Notes: a model not told the origin generated them from the sequence alone. A stretch of DNA of 64,000 bases from Pseudoxanthomonas dokdonensis (GCF_001431405.1 NZ_LDJL01000015.1:111628-175627), one strand, 5' to 3'; positions 46,418 to 55,548 are shown, counted from the stretch's first letter. A program made the numbers and translations.

Positions 46418-47458
46418 ATGAAAGTCCTAGGCATCGAAACCAGCTGCGACGAGACCGGCGTCGCCGTCTATGACACCGGACAGCCCGCCGCCACTGCGTT
46501 GCGGGCCCATGCGGTGTACACCCAGATAGCCCTCCACGCCGAATATGGCGGGGTGGTGCCGGAACTGGCCAGCCGCGACCATGTGCGCAAGCTGTTGCCG
46601 CTGATCCGGCAGACCCTGGATGAGGCCGGGCTGCGCATCGCCGATCTGCAGGGCGTGGCCTATACCGCCGGGCCCGGACTGGTGGGGGCGTTGCTGGTTG
46701 GCGCCGGGGTGGCGCGCTCGCTGGCCTGGGCGCTGGAAGTGCCGGCCATCGGCGTCCACCACATGGAAGGCCATCTGCTGGCGCCGTTGATGGAGGAAAA
46801 CGCCCCGGAGCCCCCGTTCGTGGCCTTGCTGGTGTCGGGCGGCCACACCCAGCTGGTGGCGGTGGAGGCAATCGGCCAGTACCGGCTGCTGGGCGAAACC
46901 CTCGACGATGCCGCCGGCGAGGCGTTCGACAAGACCGCCAAGATGATGGGCCTGCCGTATCCGGGCGGCCCGCAGCTGGCGGCCCTGGCCGAGCAGGGCA
47001 CGCCCGGCCGCTACCGTTTTTCACGGCCGATGACCGACCGGCCCGGCCTGGACTTCAGCTTTTCCGGGCTCAAGACCCAGGTCCTGCTGGCCTGGCGCGA
47101 CAGCGACCAGAGCCCGCAGACGCGCGCCGACATTGCCCGCGGTTTCGAGGATGCAGTGGTCGATACGCTGGCGATCAAATGCGAACGTGCGCTGGAGGCG
47201 TCCGGCTGCAACGTGCTGGTCGTGGCCGGCGGCGTCGGTGCCAACAAGCGGCTGCGGGCCAAGCTGGATGTGATGACCCGGCAGCGTGGCGGCCGCGTCT
47301 GCTTTCCACGGCCAGCGCTGTGTACCGACAACGGCGCGATGATCGCTTTTGCCGGTGCCCTGCGGCTGCAGGCCGGCCAGCACGAACCGGCACAGGTAAA
47401 GGTCACCCCGCGCTGGGACATGGCCGCGTTGCCGGCGCTGGCAGCGCAGGGGGCGTGA
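46418..47458 (+). CDS. tsaD: tRNA N6-adenosine threonylcarbamoyltransferase
   Basis: 346 residues. Transfers the threonylcarbamoyl group to A37 of ANN-decoding tRNAs, together with TsaB and TsaE. Motifs: [17 protein letters not shown] at the start, [13 protein letters not shown], the metal-binding His pair in [37 protein letters not shown] and [16 protein letters not shown] at 46418 gives the family N-terminus; five extra codons to 46403 are not conserved. Its TGA shares one base with the folB start. Confidence 0.97.
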   Translation: MKVLGIETSCDETGVAVYDTGQPAATALRAHAVYTQIALHAEYGGVVPELASRDHVRKLLPLIRQTLDEAGLRIADLQGVAYTAGPGLVGALLVGAGVARSLAWALEVPAIGVHHMEGHLLAPLMEENAPEPPFVALLVSGGHTQLVAVEAIGQYRLLGETLDDAAGEAFDKTAKMMGLPYPGGPQLAALAEQGTPGRYRFSRPMTDRPGLDFSFSGLKTQVLLAWRDSDQSPQTRADIARGFEDAVVDTLAIKCERALEASGCNVLVVAGGVGANKRLRAKLDVMTRQRGGRVCFPRPALCTDNGAMIAFAGALRLQAGQHEPAQVKVTPRWDMAALPALAAQGA

Positions 47459-47829
47459 TGACCAGCGCAACCTGCAGGGACCGGGTCTTCATCGACCAGT
47501 TGGACGTGGATGCGGTCATCGGCGTCTACGACTGGGAACGCGACATCCGCCAGCGCCTGCAACTGGATATCGAGATGGGCTTTGACAACCGGATCCCGGC
47601 AGCCAGCGACGACGTCGCCGACACCCTGGATTACGACGCCATCAGCCGCCGCCTCAGCGCCTATGTCGCGCAATCGCAGTTCGCGCTGGTGGAAACCCTG
47701 GCCGAGCGCTGCGCGCAGTTGCTGCAGGATGAATTCGGCGTGCGCTGGTTGCGGATCAAGCTCAGCAAGCCCGGTGCGGTCGGCAATGCGCGCGCGGTCG
47801 GCGTGCTCATCGAACGCGGCCAGCCATGA
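47458..47829 (+). CDS. folB: Dihydroneopterin aldolase
   Basis: 123 residues. Splits 7,8-dihydroneopterin to 6-hydroxymethyl-7,8-dihydropterin in folate synthesis. Motifs: VFIDQLDVDAVIGVYDWER, Glu22-type IGVYDWE, the central DYDAISRRLSAYV and the active-site segment ALVETLAERCAQLL, then RIKLSKPGAVGNARAVGV with the catalytic Lys. The ATG overlaps the tsaD stop by one base. Other pterin-related genes lie close by (49188-49574 and 49602-50342). Confidence 0.94.
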   Translation: MTSATCRDRVFIDQLDVDAVIGVYDWERDIRQRLQLDIEMGFDNRIPAASDDVADTLDYDAISRRLSAYVAQSQFALVETLAERCAQLLQDEFGVRWLRIKLSKPGAVGNARAVGVLIERGQP

Positions 47830-47892
47830 ACCGTCCACCCGCTGCGGCATGAGTGGGCTTGAACACGCGGCGGGTTTGTCTACCCTGTGCTG

Positions 47893-49191
47893 ATGGAATT
47901 TTTTGCACCCTTACATGACAGGCTGCATGCCTGGGCGGACGCATCACAGATGCCGGCCGCGTTCGAAACCGCCATCGTGCTGGCGGTGCTGCTGGCGCTG
48001 GCCTTGCTGGCCGACTGGCTGACCCAGCGCATCCTGCGTCCGCTGGCAGTCAAGCTGGTGACCGCGACCCGCAGCCAGTTCGACGATGCGTTGCTGGAGC
48101 GTGGAGTGCTGAGCCGGTTGTCGCACGTGGTACCGGCGCTGGTGGTGTTCCAGGGCGTGCAGCTGGTGCCGCACCTGCATGGCGGCCTAGTCAATTTCGT
48201 CGGCAAGCTGGCGTTGGCCTACCTGATGTTCACCATCGCCCGCGGCGTCAGTGCATTCCTGAATGCGGTCAATGATCAGTACAGCAAGAGGCCGCATGCG
48301 CGCAGCCGCCCGATCAAGGGCTATCTGCAACTGCTCAAGATCATCATCTACGTAGTGGCTGCCATCGGTATCGTCGCGGTGATGATCAACCGCTCTCCGG
48401 TCGCATTGCTGACTGGCCTGGGCGCGCTCGGCGCGGTGATGCTGCTGGTATTCCGCGACACCATCCTGTCGCTGGTGGCCAGCGTGCAGATTGCCTCCAA
48501 CGACATGGTACGGGTCGGCGACTGGATCGAAATGCCCAGCCTCGGCGTCGATGGCGAAATCGTCGATATCGCCCTGCACACCATCAAGGTGCAGAACTGG
48601 GACAAGACCATCGTCACCGTGCCGACCCATCGGCTGATTGAGGACAGCGTCAAGAACTGGCGCGGGATGACCGATGCCGGTGGCCGCCGGATCAAACGCT
48701 CGCTGTTCCTGGACCAGCAGAGCGTGCGCTTCCTGCAGGCCGATGACATCCAGTCGCTGCGGCACTTCGTACTGCTGGACGAGTACCTGCAGAAGAAAGA
48801 TGGCGAACTGGCCGAGTTCAACGCCGACCTGGGCAAGAAGGGGCTCAATGCGCGCAACTCGCGGCAGTTGACCAACCTGGGCACGTTCCGCATTTACGTG
48901 CAGAACTACCTGCGCCAGCATCCCGGCATCCATCAGCAGATGACGTTGATGGTGCGCCAGCTGCCGCCGACCGCGACCGGCCTGCCGCTGGAGATCTACT
49001 GCTTCACCAGCGACATCCGCTGGGAACGCTACGAAGCCATCCAGTCCGATATCTTCGATCACCTGCTGGCCATCCTGCCGGCCTTCGGCCTGCGGGTGTT
49101 CCAGGACATCAGTGATGCCGGCTCGACGTTGTTGCCGGCGGCACTGGCAGCCTGCTCCAGCGCCACGACGCAGCCGCCAGCAGAGTCATGA
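47893..49191 (+). CDS. Mechanosensitive ion channel, MscS family (YbdG type)
   Basis: 432 residues. About four to five membrane segments in the first 180 residues; the pore helix is SPVALLTGLGALGAVMLLVFRDTILSLVASVQIAS-like (about 170-205), followed by the beta domain NDMVRVGDWIEMPSLGVDGEIVDI. The long linker NDQYSKRPHARSRPIKGYLQLLK and the insert in the C-terminal domain match YbdG-like miniconductance channels. ATG at 47893 is used; GTG at 47887 is two codons upstream and neither has a clear ribosome site. The stop overlaps the next gene (ATGA). Confidence 0.9.
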   Translation: MEFFAPLHDRLHAWADASQMPAAFETAIVLAVLLALALLADWLTQRILRPLAVKLVTATRSQFDDALLERGVLSRLSHVVPALVVFQGVQLVPHLHGGLVNFVGKLALAYLMFTIARGVSAFLNAVNDQYSKRPHARSRPIKGYLQLLKIIIYVVAAIGIVAVMINRSPVALLTGLGALGAVMLLVFRDTILSLVASVQIASNDMVRVGDWIEMPSLGVDGEIVDIALHTIKVQNWDKTIVTVPTHRLIEDSVKNWRGMTDAGGRRIKRSLFLDQQSVRFLQADDIQSLRHFVLLDEYLQKKDGELAEFNADLGKKGLNARNSRQLTNLGTFRIYVQNYLRQHPGIHQQMTLMVRQLPPTATGLPLEIYCFTSDIRWERYEAIQSDIFDHLLAILPAFGLRVFQDISDAGSTLLPAALAACSSATTQPPAES

Positions 49192-49574
49192 GCAGCCACG
49201 ATTATCTGCTGCTGCTCGGCAGCGATGCCGCCGATGCCGGCCAGCTGGAGATCGCGCGCAGGCATTTGCAGGCCAGCGGCCGGATCACCGCGGCATCGGC
49301 GGTTGTCCATGGTCCCAGTGTGGTCGACGGTGATGAGCGCTGCTATTTCAACCAGGCGCTGCGGGTCAGCAGTGCGTTGCCGCGCGCTGGGTTCGCAGTG
49401 ACCTTGAAAGCAATCGAATCAGCGATGGGCCGGGGCACGGTGGCTGGCTGCCTGATCGATATCGATCTGGCTGCCGAGTACGGCCATGATGACGCCTTCG
49501 TCTGGCAGGCAGCGGACAAACTGGTGCATCCGCTGTTCGTGCGCCTGTCAGCGCAGCTGCGCCCACTTGATTGA
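49188..49574 (+). CDS. Short HPPK-like protein (FolK paralogue, degenerate)
   Basis: 128 residues. The order of segments follows 6-hydroxymethyl-7,8-dihydropterin pyrophosphokinase: LLLLGSDAADAGQLEIARRHL (HPPK: A-x-G-S-N), CYFNQALRVSSAL (YLN), LKAIESAMGR (I-E-x-x-x-G-R) and LIDIDLAAEYG, which keeps the metal-binding Asp pair Asp91/Asp93. The arginine/tryptophan loop that normally lies between G-R and the Asp pair is missing (GRGTVAGC), and the chain is about 30 residues short. It overlaps the channel gene by four bases and lies beside folB and a pteridine reductase-like gene. Catalysis is doubtful; a pterin-binding role is possible. Confidence 0.65.
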   Translation: MSSHDYLLLLGSDAADAGQLEIARRHLQASGRITAASAVVHGPSVVDGDERCYFNQALRVSSALPRAGFAVTLKAIESAMGRGTVAGCLIDIDLAAEYGHDDAFVWQAADKLVHPLFVRLSAQLRPLD

Positions 49575-49601
49575 ATCGTCCCGGCTGAGGACGACTGCCC
49601 T

Positions 49602-50342
49602 CTAGATGAACGTGCTGCGGCCGCCGTCGATGGCCAGCACTTGGCCGGTGATGTATTGATTGCCGGTCAGCAGCCAATGGACCGCCGAGACGATGTCCTC
49701 CGGTCGGCCCTGGCGATGCAGCGCGGTACGTTCGCGAACGATGTCCAGCGTCTCCGCCTTGACCGGATTCTCCGACCACAGCACGTTGCCCGGTGCGACC
49801 GCGTTGACCCGCACTTCCGGCCCCAGCTCACGCGCAAGCGACTGGGTCATCATCACCAGCGCCGCCTTGGCCATGCAGTACACCGTGTGTCCGGCCAGCG
49901 GCCGTTGCGCGTAGATGTCGGCGATGTTGACGATGGCGCCGCTGCTGGCCTTCAGGTGCTGGGCAGCCGCCTGTGAAAGAAAGAACGGCGCCCGCGCATT
50001 GGAGGCGAACAGATCGTCCCACTGCGCCGGCGTGGCTTGGCCAATCGGTGTGCGGTAATAGGCCGATGCGTTGTTGACCAGTGCGTCGAGCCGGCCGAAG
50101 CGCGCAATCGTGCGTGCGACCAGCTCGGGCAACGCATCGACATCGGCCAGATCGGCCTGCAACGGCATCACCGAATCGGCGCGGCTGCGCTGCAGCTCTT
50201 CGACCAGTGCCTGCATCTCGCTGGCCGAGCTGCGGTAATGCAGCGCCAACTGGTAACCCTGCGCATGCAGATGACGGGCGATGGCGGCACCGATGCGTCT
50301 GGCGCTGCCGGTAATCATGGCGACCGGGGCTGGAGGGGTCAT
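49602..50342 (-). CDS. folM: Pteridine reductase-like short-chain dehydrogenase
   Basis: 246 residues. Rossmann N-terminus AMITGSARRIGAAIARHLH: the TG-x3-R form with double Arg is characteristic of pteridine reductases and FolM rather than of other SDRs. NNAS, then the catalytic Tyr/Lys in HTVYCMAKAAL and a final QYITGQVLAIDGGRS follow. It may reduce dihydromonapterin or dihydrofolate with NADPH. The ATG at 50342 is chosen over 50372; neither has a strong ribosome site. It converges on the HPPK-like gene with 27 bases between. Confidence 0.85.
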   Translation of the reverse strand: MTPPAPVAMITGSARRIGAAIARHLHAQGYQLALHYRSSASEMQALVEELQRSRADSVMPLQADLADVDALPELVARTIARFGRLDALVNNASAYYRTPIGQATPAQWDDLFASNARAPFFLSQAAAQHLKASSGAIVNIADIYAQRPLAGHTVYCMAKAALVMMTQSLARELGPEVRVNAVAPGNVLWSENPVKAETLDIVRERTALHRQGRPEDIVSAVHWLLTGNQYITGQVLAIDGGRSTFI

Positions 50343-50514
50343 GGCGGGACTGGTTGGCGGGGAATGCACCATTGTGGCGCGAACCGGGCACTAATGCCTA
50401 TGTTAAGTGCTTCTCCTATAAGGCATTCGGCTTGACGCCGGCCAATCGCAGCAGGCATGTTGCAATGCAAAGGCTGGTTTGGCACTTCCGCCAGCGCAGC
50501 AACGGACAGGGCGA

Positions 50515-51966
50515 ATGGACTGGAGCACTTACCGTACAACCACGTTTGACGAACTCATCCAGGCTGACGGGCAACCGCGGCCGGCGGCACGTGCGGTAGT
50601 CGAGTACCTGGGCAGTCTGAGCGGTCGCGATATCGCCGAACGGCAACTGGCCGCTGATGTCATCGCCCGCGTCCAGGGCATCACCTTCACTGTCTATTCG
50701 GACGGCCGCAACGTCGACCGCACGCTGCCGTTCGATCTTATTCCACGGGTCATCGCCCGCAGCGAGTGGGAACGCACCGAGGCCGGTCTGCGCCAGCGGA
50801 TGCAGGCGCTCAATCTGTTCATCGGCGACATCTATGGTGAGCAGCGGATCGTCAAGGACAAGGTGTTCCCGGCGATGCTATTGCAGGACTCGGTCAATTT
50901 CCGCCCGCAATGCGTTGGCATCAAGCCGCCACTGGATGTGTGGGCGCATGTCTGCGGTTCGGATCTGGTGCGTGACGGTGACGGCACCCTGTATGCGCTG
51001 GAAGACAATCTGCGCATTCCCAGTGGCGTGTCCTACATGCTGGAAAACCGGATGGTCGCCAAGCGGGTGTTCCCGGAACTGTTCCAGACCAGCCGCATTC
51101 TGCCGGTGGACGCCTATCCGGCGCAGTTGTACGACACCCTGGCTGCATTGTCGCCACGGCCCGGTGATCGTCCAGTCATCGCGATCCTGACCCCGGGTGT
51201 TTTCAACAGTGCCTATTTTGAACATGCCTATCTGGCACAGGCGATGGGCGTGGAGCTGGTCGAAGGCAGCGATCTGTTCGTTGCGGATGATGACTGCACC
51301 TATATGCGCACCATTTACGGATCGCAGCGCGTCGATGTGATCTACCGACGAGTCGATGACATGTTCATCGATCCGGAAGTGTTCCATCCCGATTCGGTAC
51401 TCGGCGCACCGGGTCTGATCCGCAGCTGGCGCGCCGGCAAGGTCGCGCTGGCCAATGCGCCGGGCGCCGGCGTGGCCGACGACAAAGTGGTGTTTGCCTA
51501 TGTGCCGAAGATGATCAAGTACTACCTGGATCAGGATCCGATTCTTCCCAACGTGCCGAGCTATCTCTGCCACGATGCCGATGAGTGCAAATACGTGCTA
51601 GACAACATCGAGAAACTGGTGGTCAAACCGGCCAACGAATCCGGTGGCTACGGCATGCTGATCGGACCACGCTCGACCAAGGCCCAGCAGCGCACCTTCA
51701 AGCAATTGATTCGCGACAATCCGCGCAACTACATGGCGCAGCCGACCCTGTCGCTGTCGACTGCGCCAATCGTCACCAAGCAGGGGCCGTCAGCGCGCCA
51801 TCTGGATCTGCGGCCATTCGTGCTGTCACGCCAGGACATCTATGTCACCACCGGCGGCCTGACCCGGGTGGCAATGGAAAAAGGATCGCTGGTGGTCAAT
51901 TCATCACAGGGCGGTGGCGCCAAGGACACCTGGGTCGTTGACCTGCCAGAGACGGAGGCGCACTGA
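50515..51966 (+). CDS. Circularly permuted ATP-grasp type 2 protein (Anbu-associated)
   Basis: 483 residues. Belongs to the COG2308 group: SVNFRPQCVGIKPPLDVWAHVCGSDLVRDGDG, YALEDNLRIPSGVSYMLENR, GSDLFVADDDCTYMRT, and the C-terminal VVKPANESGGYGMLIGP and RHLDLRPFVL, with the ATP-grasp Lys and acidic residues in permuted order. The family is predicted to form amide bonds in peptides and typically occurs with alpha-E, transglutaminase-like and Anbu genes. Start ATG at 50515 has ACAGGGCG; an extension to 50479 is open. Its TGA shares a base with the next ATG, so both are co-translated. Confidence 0.9.
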   Translation: MDWSTYRTTTFDELIQADGQPRPAARAVVEYLGSLSGRDIAERQLAADVIARVQGITFTVYSDGRNVDRTLPFDLIPRVIARSEWERTEAGLRQRMQALNLFIGDIYGEQRIVKDKVFPAMLLQDSVNFRPQCVGIKPPLDVWAHVCGSDLVRDGDGTLYALEDNLRIPSGVSYMLENRMVAKRVFPELFQTSRILPVDAYPAQLYDTLAALSPRPGDRPVIAILTPGVFNSAYFEHAYLAQAMGVELVEGSDLFVADDDCTYMRTIYGSQRVDVIYRRVDDMFIDPEVFHPDSVLGAPGLIRSWRAGKVALANAPGAGVADDKVVFAYVPKMIKYYLDQDPILPNVPSYLCHDADECKYVLDNIEKLVVKPANESGGYGMLIGPRSTKAQQRTFKQLIRDNPRNYMAQPTLSLSTAPIVTKQGPSARHLDLRPFVLSRQDIYVTTGGLTRVAMEKGSLVVNSSQGGGAKDTWVVDLPETEAH

Positions 51967-52904
51967 TGCTGTCGCGAGTCGCCAACAATCTGTACTGGTT
52001 CAGCCGCTACATCCGTCGCGCCGAGAATACCGCGCGTCTGGTCAGCGTCGGCAGCCAGTTGCAGCTGGATCTGCCGCCGTCGGTGGATTTCAACTGGCTG
52101 CCACTGATCGATACTGTCGGTGTCAACCAGCTGTTCCTGGACGGCCACCGCGGGGATGGTCCCGTCGGTGACACCGAGGTGGTGCATTTCCTGCTGCTGG
52201 ACGATGCCAACCCGTCGTCGCTGCGCAGCTCGATCGATACCGCACGCGAACTGTTGCGAAGCATCCGCGACACCTTGCCGGGTTCGGTCTGGGAAGCGGT
52301 CAACGATCTTTACCTCTACATCGAATCGGCCGCCGAGCGCGATATAGGCCGCCGCTACCGCATCGATTTCCTCAACCGGGTACTGGACGGTTGTCTCAAG
52401 GTGTCGGCCCTGCTCAGCGCCAACGTCAGCCATGACATCGGCTACCAGTTTCTGCGCCTGGGCACGGCACTCGAACAGGCCGACATGACCACCCGCATCA
52501 TCGATGCCGGTGCTTCCGGCCTGGTCACCCCACGCAACGAAGGCGACCGCGAAGTGTTCCAGAACATGCAGTGGATGAGCGTGCTGCATTCACTGGCCGG
52601 CTACCAGATGTTCCGTCGCCACGTCCGCCAACGCGTCACTGGCGCATTGGCGCTGGGCTTCCTGCTGCAGGATACCCAGTTTCCGCGCAGCACCCAGTTC
52701 TGCCTGTCGCGCGCGCATTCGGTGCTGATGTCGCTACCGGCGCGTCCCGGTGTCGAGCGTCCGCTCAACCGGGTCATCGGCTTGATCCGCAACGCCGACC
52801 CGGCCTCGCTGGCCGAGCGCAATCCGGCGCAGTTCATGGATGAGATCCAGATCGATCTGGGCACCCTGCATACGACACTGGCGCAGGCGTATTTCGATAG
52901 TTGA
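51966..52904 (+). CDS. Alpha-E domain protein (Anbu-associated)
   Basis: 312 residues, almost all helical. The N-terminus MLSRVANNLYWFSRYIRRAENTARL and the later YLYIESAAERDIGRR, GYQFLRLGTALEQADMTTRII and FCLSRAHSVL show the repeated E/R-containing helices that define alpha-E (COG2307). It is the constant partner of the permuted ATP-grasp protein and may form a complex with it. In many genomes the next gene is a transglutaminase-like protein and then Anbu on the same strand; here the series ends and a foreign-looking segment begins. Confidence 0.9.
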   Translation: MLSRVANNLYWFSRYIRRAENTARLVSVGSQLQLDLPPSVDFNWLPLIDTVGVNQLFLDGHRGDGPVGDTEVVHFLLLDDANPSSLRSSIDTARELLRSIRDTLPGSVWEAVNDLYLYIESAAERDIGRRYRIDFLNRVLDGCLKVSALLSANVSHDIGYQFLRLGTALEQADMTTRIIDAGASGLVTPRNEGDREVFQNMQWMSVLHSLAGYQMFRRHVRQRVTGALALGFLLQDTQFPRSTQFCLSRAHSVLMSLPARPGVERPLNRVIGLIRNADPASLAERNPAQFMDEIQIDLGTLHTTLAQAYFDS

Positions 52905-53060
52905 GATGGACCTGGATATTCTCACCCGCAGGGCTACTCTACTGCTAGATTGCTTCCAAAGATTGCTGGGCGCGCTCAGGTGATAGCGACTTGGTCGAAA
53001 GCTGCGATGCGTTAGGCCGTCAGACGTACCCGTGCTTTGTTTTTTGCAAGGACATGCAAG

Positions 53061-53726
53061 ATGCCAGCTGATTCTGTTCGCCCCCACGCCATGCGCCTGG
53101 GCTGGGCGCTGTTCGTTCCACTTCTGTTTGCCGGATGCCACGCCATGAACACACCCCCCGACCAGACCCCACGACCTCAGCCAGGCATGCCGGGCTACGT
53201 ACCGACCGATGCCAATGGCATCGTGCATATCGATACCCGCTATCCGATTCCGTTTGACAACCATAAGTTCATGGCAATGTGTTTCGACACTTATCATTGC
53301 CAGGTCATCTACAACGGCATGTACATGGAACGTCAGGAAGGCGATGAAAAGTCCATCTCTTCGTCATCCATCGGCAGCAGATATCCGGACAAAGTGTTGG
53401 ATAGCGCTTGGGTGATTGACATCAGCAATTTCCCGCCACCGGCCAAGGTCAGCTGGCAGTCCAAGGACGGCCAGTCGCATCAGGCAACTGTCGATATAGC
53501 CGAGATCTTCAAGGACCAGGTGGTGCTGCACAAAGTGCCGCAGGACCAGTTGCTGCCGATTATGAGGGCGCCTATCTTTCCCGGCATCGTGCTGGAGGTC
53601 AACGACCGCACCATCAATGTCTATATGCGGGCACATGTCAGCACTCGCGTATTGCAGGAGCTTGGCAATCCGCTCAGTGATTATCGTAACGACCTGATAC
53701 TTGCCTACAGCAAGACCTATGACTGA
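53061..53726 (+). CDS. Lipoprotein, putative immunity partner of the DUF2235 lipase
   Basis: 221 residues. Signal peptide with lipobox LFAGC (Cys near 26) predicts a lipid anchor. No family recognised; the mature part is beta-rich (DYPVPF-like YPIPFDNHKFMAMCF, IDISNFPPPAKVSWQSKDGQ, GIVLEVNDRTINVYMRAHVSTRVL). GC content counted by hand over 53221-53460 is 50 percent (119 of 240), well below the surroundings, and codon use is unlike the neighbours. It lies 20 bases ahead of the lipase gene. A secreted lipase preceded by a lipoprotein is a common effector/immunity layout in Xanthomonadales; the pairing is inference. ATG at 53061 has AAGGAC; 53091 is an alternative. Confidence 0.65.
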   Translation: MPADSVRPHAMRLGWALFVPLLFAGCHAMNTPPDQTPRPQPGMPGYVPTDANGIVHIDTRYPIPFDNHKFMAMCFDTYHCQVIYNGMYMERQEGDEKSISSSSIGSRYPDKVLDSAWVIDISNFPPPAKVSWQSKDGQSHQATVDIAEIFKDQVVLHKVPQDQLLPIMRAPIFPGIVLEVNDRTINVYMRAHVSTRVLQELGNPLSDYRNDLILAYSKTYD

Positions 53727-53746
53727 TTCGCAAGGAGACAAAGGAT

Positions 53747-55345
53747 ATGTCCGAGAAGATTGACCCGGCCCGACCGGATGGGGTGGATACCTATCCCGTC
53801 GATAGCGCCATGCTGTCCACCTATGAAAGGGCCAGAGCAGAACTCAAGCGCTTCCAGGTGCCGGTACTGGCTGGGGGCCCGCATCAGCGCCTGTTCGTGG
53901 CCAACTTCGATGGCACCGGCAACAATATGTACCAGGACCCGCTGCATATCACCAACGTTGGCGCGTTTTATAAACAGATAAAGTCAGAAAAGTATTCAGG
54001 TGATACGTTTGCTACCGGCTACTCTCCGGGTGTCGGCACCCAGCACAACCGTATCGAGCGTTTGCTTGATGAAGCGGTCGGGTACAGCTATGGCCCGCGC
54101 ATGGAGCAGATGTATCTGGATTTCATCACCCAGGCCAAGGAATGGCAGCGGGAAGACCCCAACGCCGAAATCAGCCTGGCCTCGGTCGGCTTCAGCCGCG
54201 GTGCGGTGACGGCGAGCCTGTTCACCCGCATGGTCCACGAGCGCGGCATCCAGAACCCCGATGGCATGATTCTCGAGCGTGGCGCCGATGGTCAGCTCAT
54301 TGGCATGACCCCGACCCAGCCACCCTTGGTCCTACCCGGTCAGACCCGGCAGGTGCTGGGCATGTTCGACCCGGTGGCTACCGGTGATTTGAACCTGGCT
54401 GACGTGCGTCCGGCGCCCTCGGTGGTGTCGGGCTTGCAGATTACCGCCTTGCACGATGCCCGCGACGTCTTTCTCATCAAGTACATCTTTGACCGCGGCG
54501 TGTCCGAGGATGGCCGCTTCCTTAACGTGATGGTCCCCGGCGCTCACAGTGATACCGGCGGCAGTTACCTGCTCAATGGCTTGTCGGTGCGCAGTGGCAA
54601 CCTGATGGCCGGCTGGTTGAACACCGTGGCCGGACAGCCGCTGCTGCAGGACCAGCCGGTGCCCAGCGACCCGCGGATGAACGTGGTGCACCGTTCCGAG
54701 CAACACCTGGCCATCTACACCACGCTGGGCTTCGATGCGGCGGGCCGACGCCTGGGGACCGAGGACCTGGCCGGCAATCGCGTCCTGCCCAGACAGGAGG
54801 CCAGCAATCCCTTGCCGGCCGACCCGGCGTTGATGCGCGGGCTGGACTACCGGCCGGTGCGACTGCCCGCCGAGCGCTTTGATGACAGCGTGCCGGCATT
54901 CCTGCTGCCCGAGCCGGGACCGGCGGCGCCCACCGATGTGCAGTGGAACCAGCTGTGGCAGAACACCCCACTGGGAATGCAGCCTGGCAACGGGCCGCAG
55001 GCACCGGGCAAGCGACCGGGCCAGGGCGTGGACGCCGACTACGCGCCGGCGCACGACCCGCGGGTGGCGGCGGTGCTCAATGCCGCGGAACGCGGTGACA
55101 GGGACACCATCATCGCCATCGGCCGCGAGTACGCGCAGACCCCTGCCGGCCAGGCCTGGCTGCAACAGGGCCGTGACGAACTGGACCGGCAGCTGGTCCA
55201 GCGGGCACGCGAGCAGCAGGCACTTGAAGAGCGCGCACTGGAACAGCAGACGCGTGAACAGGCGCGTGAACAAGAGCAGGAGCAGCAGCGCATGCTGGCG
55301 CTGCAGGCAGAGGAACCACAACGTCGCCAAGGCAGGTCGATATGA
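53747..55345 (+). CDS. DUF2235 alpha/beta-hydrolase, putative secreted phospholipase effector
   Basis: 532 residues. N-terminal LFVANFDGTGNNMYQD and TNVGAFYKQI, then GYSPGVGTQHNRIERLLDEAVGYSYGP-type segments, are the DUF2235/Tle1 pattern. The predicted triad is Ser150 in VGFSRGAV, Asp208 in GMFDPVATG and His267 in PGAHSDTGGS. No signal peptide. After the hydrolase (to about 390) comes a Pro/Gly linker and a tail rich in Gln, Glu and Arg (QQALEERALEQQTREQAREQ). Such proteins serve as type VI, and glutamine-rich-tailed proteins as type IV, secretion toxins; the known type IV docking domain motifs are not clearly seen. The 5' part is AT-richer (40 percent GC at 53941-54000) than the 3' part (60 percent at 54541-54600). 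Confidence 0.75.
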   Translation: MSEKIDPARPDGVDTYPVDSAMLSTYERARAELKRFQVPVLAGGPHQRLFVANFDGTGNNMYQDPLHITNVGAFYKQIKSEKYSGDTFATGYSPGVGTQHNRIERLLDEAVGYSYGPRMEQMYLDFITQAKEWQREDPNAEISLASVGFSRGAVTASLFTRMVHERGIQNPDGMILERGADGQLIGMTPTQPPLVLPGQTRQVLGMFDPVATGDLNLADVRPAPSVVSGLQITALHDARDVFLIKYIFDRGVSEDGRFLNVMVPGAHSDTGGSYLLNGLSVRSGNLMAGWLNTVAGQPLLQDQPVPSDPRMNVVHRSEQHLAIYTTLGFDAAGRRLGTEDLAGNRVLPRQEASNPLPADPALMRGLDYRPVRLPAERFDDSVPAFLLPEPGPAAPTDVQWNQLWQNTPLGMQPGNGPQAPGKRPGQGVDADYAPAHDPRVAAVLNAAERGDRDTIIAIGREYAQTPAGQAWLQQGRDELDRQLVQRAREQQALEERALEQQTREQAREQEQEQQRMLALQAEEPQRRQGRSI

Positions 55346-55548
55346 TGGAATACAGCAAGAACAAGCTGGAGAGCTGTAGCCGGAGCGAGCACATCATCGC
55401 GTCTTTGAAGGCCGGCGACAAAACAGTTTGAAGTTAACTTGGGGGAGTCTCCTTACTCCATGGCCACCCGATATCCGGGCTCTTCGAGTGAGGATTACCT
55501 TGCCTTCGCAGCCGTCGGACGGGGTATTTTCCAGACATCTGCTCGGAT

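Noticed and set aside
52906..52983. 25-codon frame (MDLDILTRRATLLLDCF...) behind the alpha-E gene, considered as a remnant of the missing transglutaminase gene.
   Set aside because: It has no resemblance to transglutaminase N-termini and no ribosome site.
53747..55345. Prophage or integron origin of the low-GC segment.
   Set aside because: No integrase, transposase, attachment repeats or tRNA border it; the composition shift alone does not identify a vehicle.
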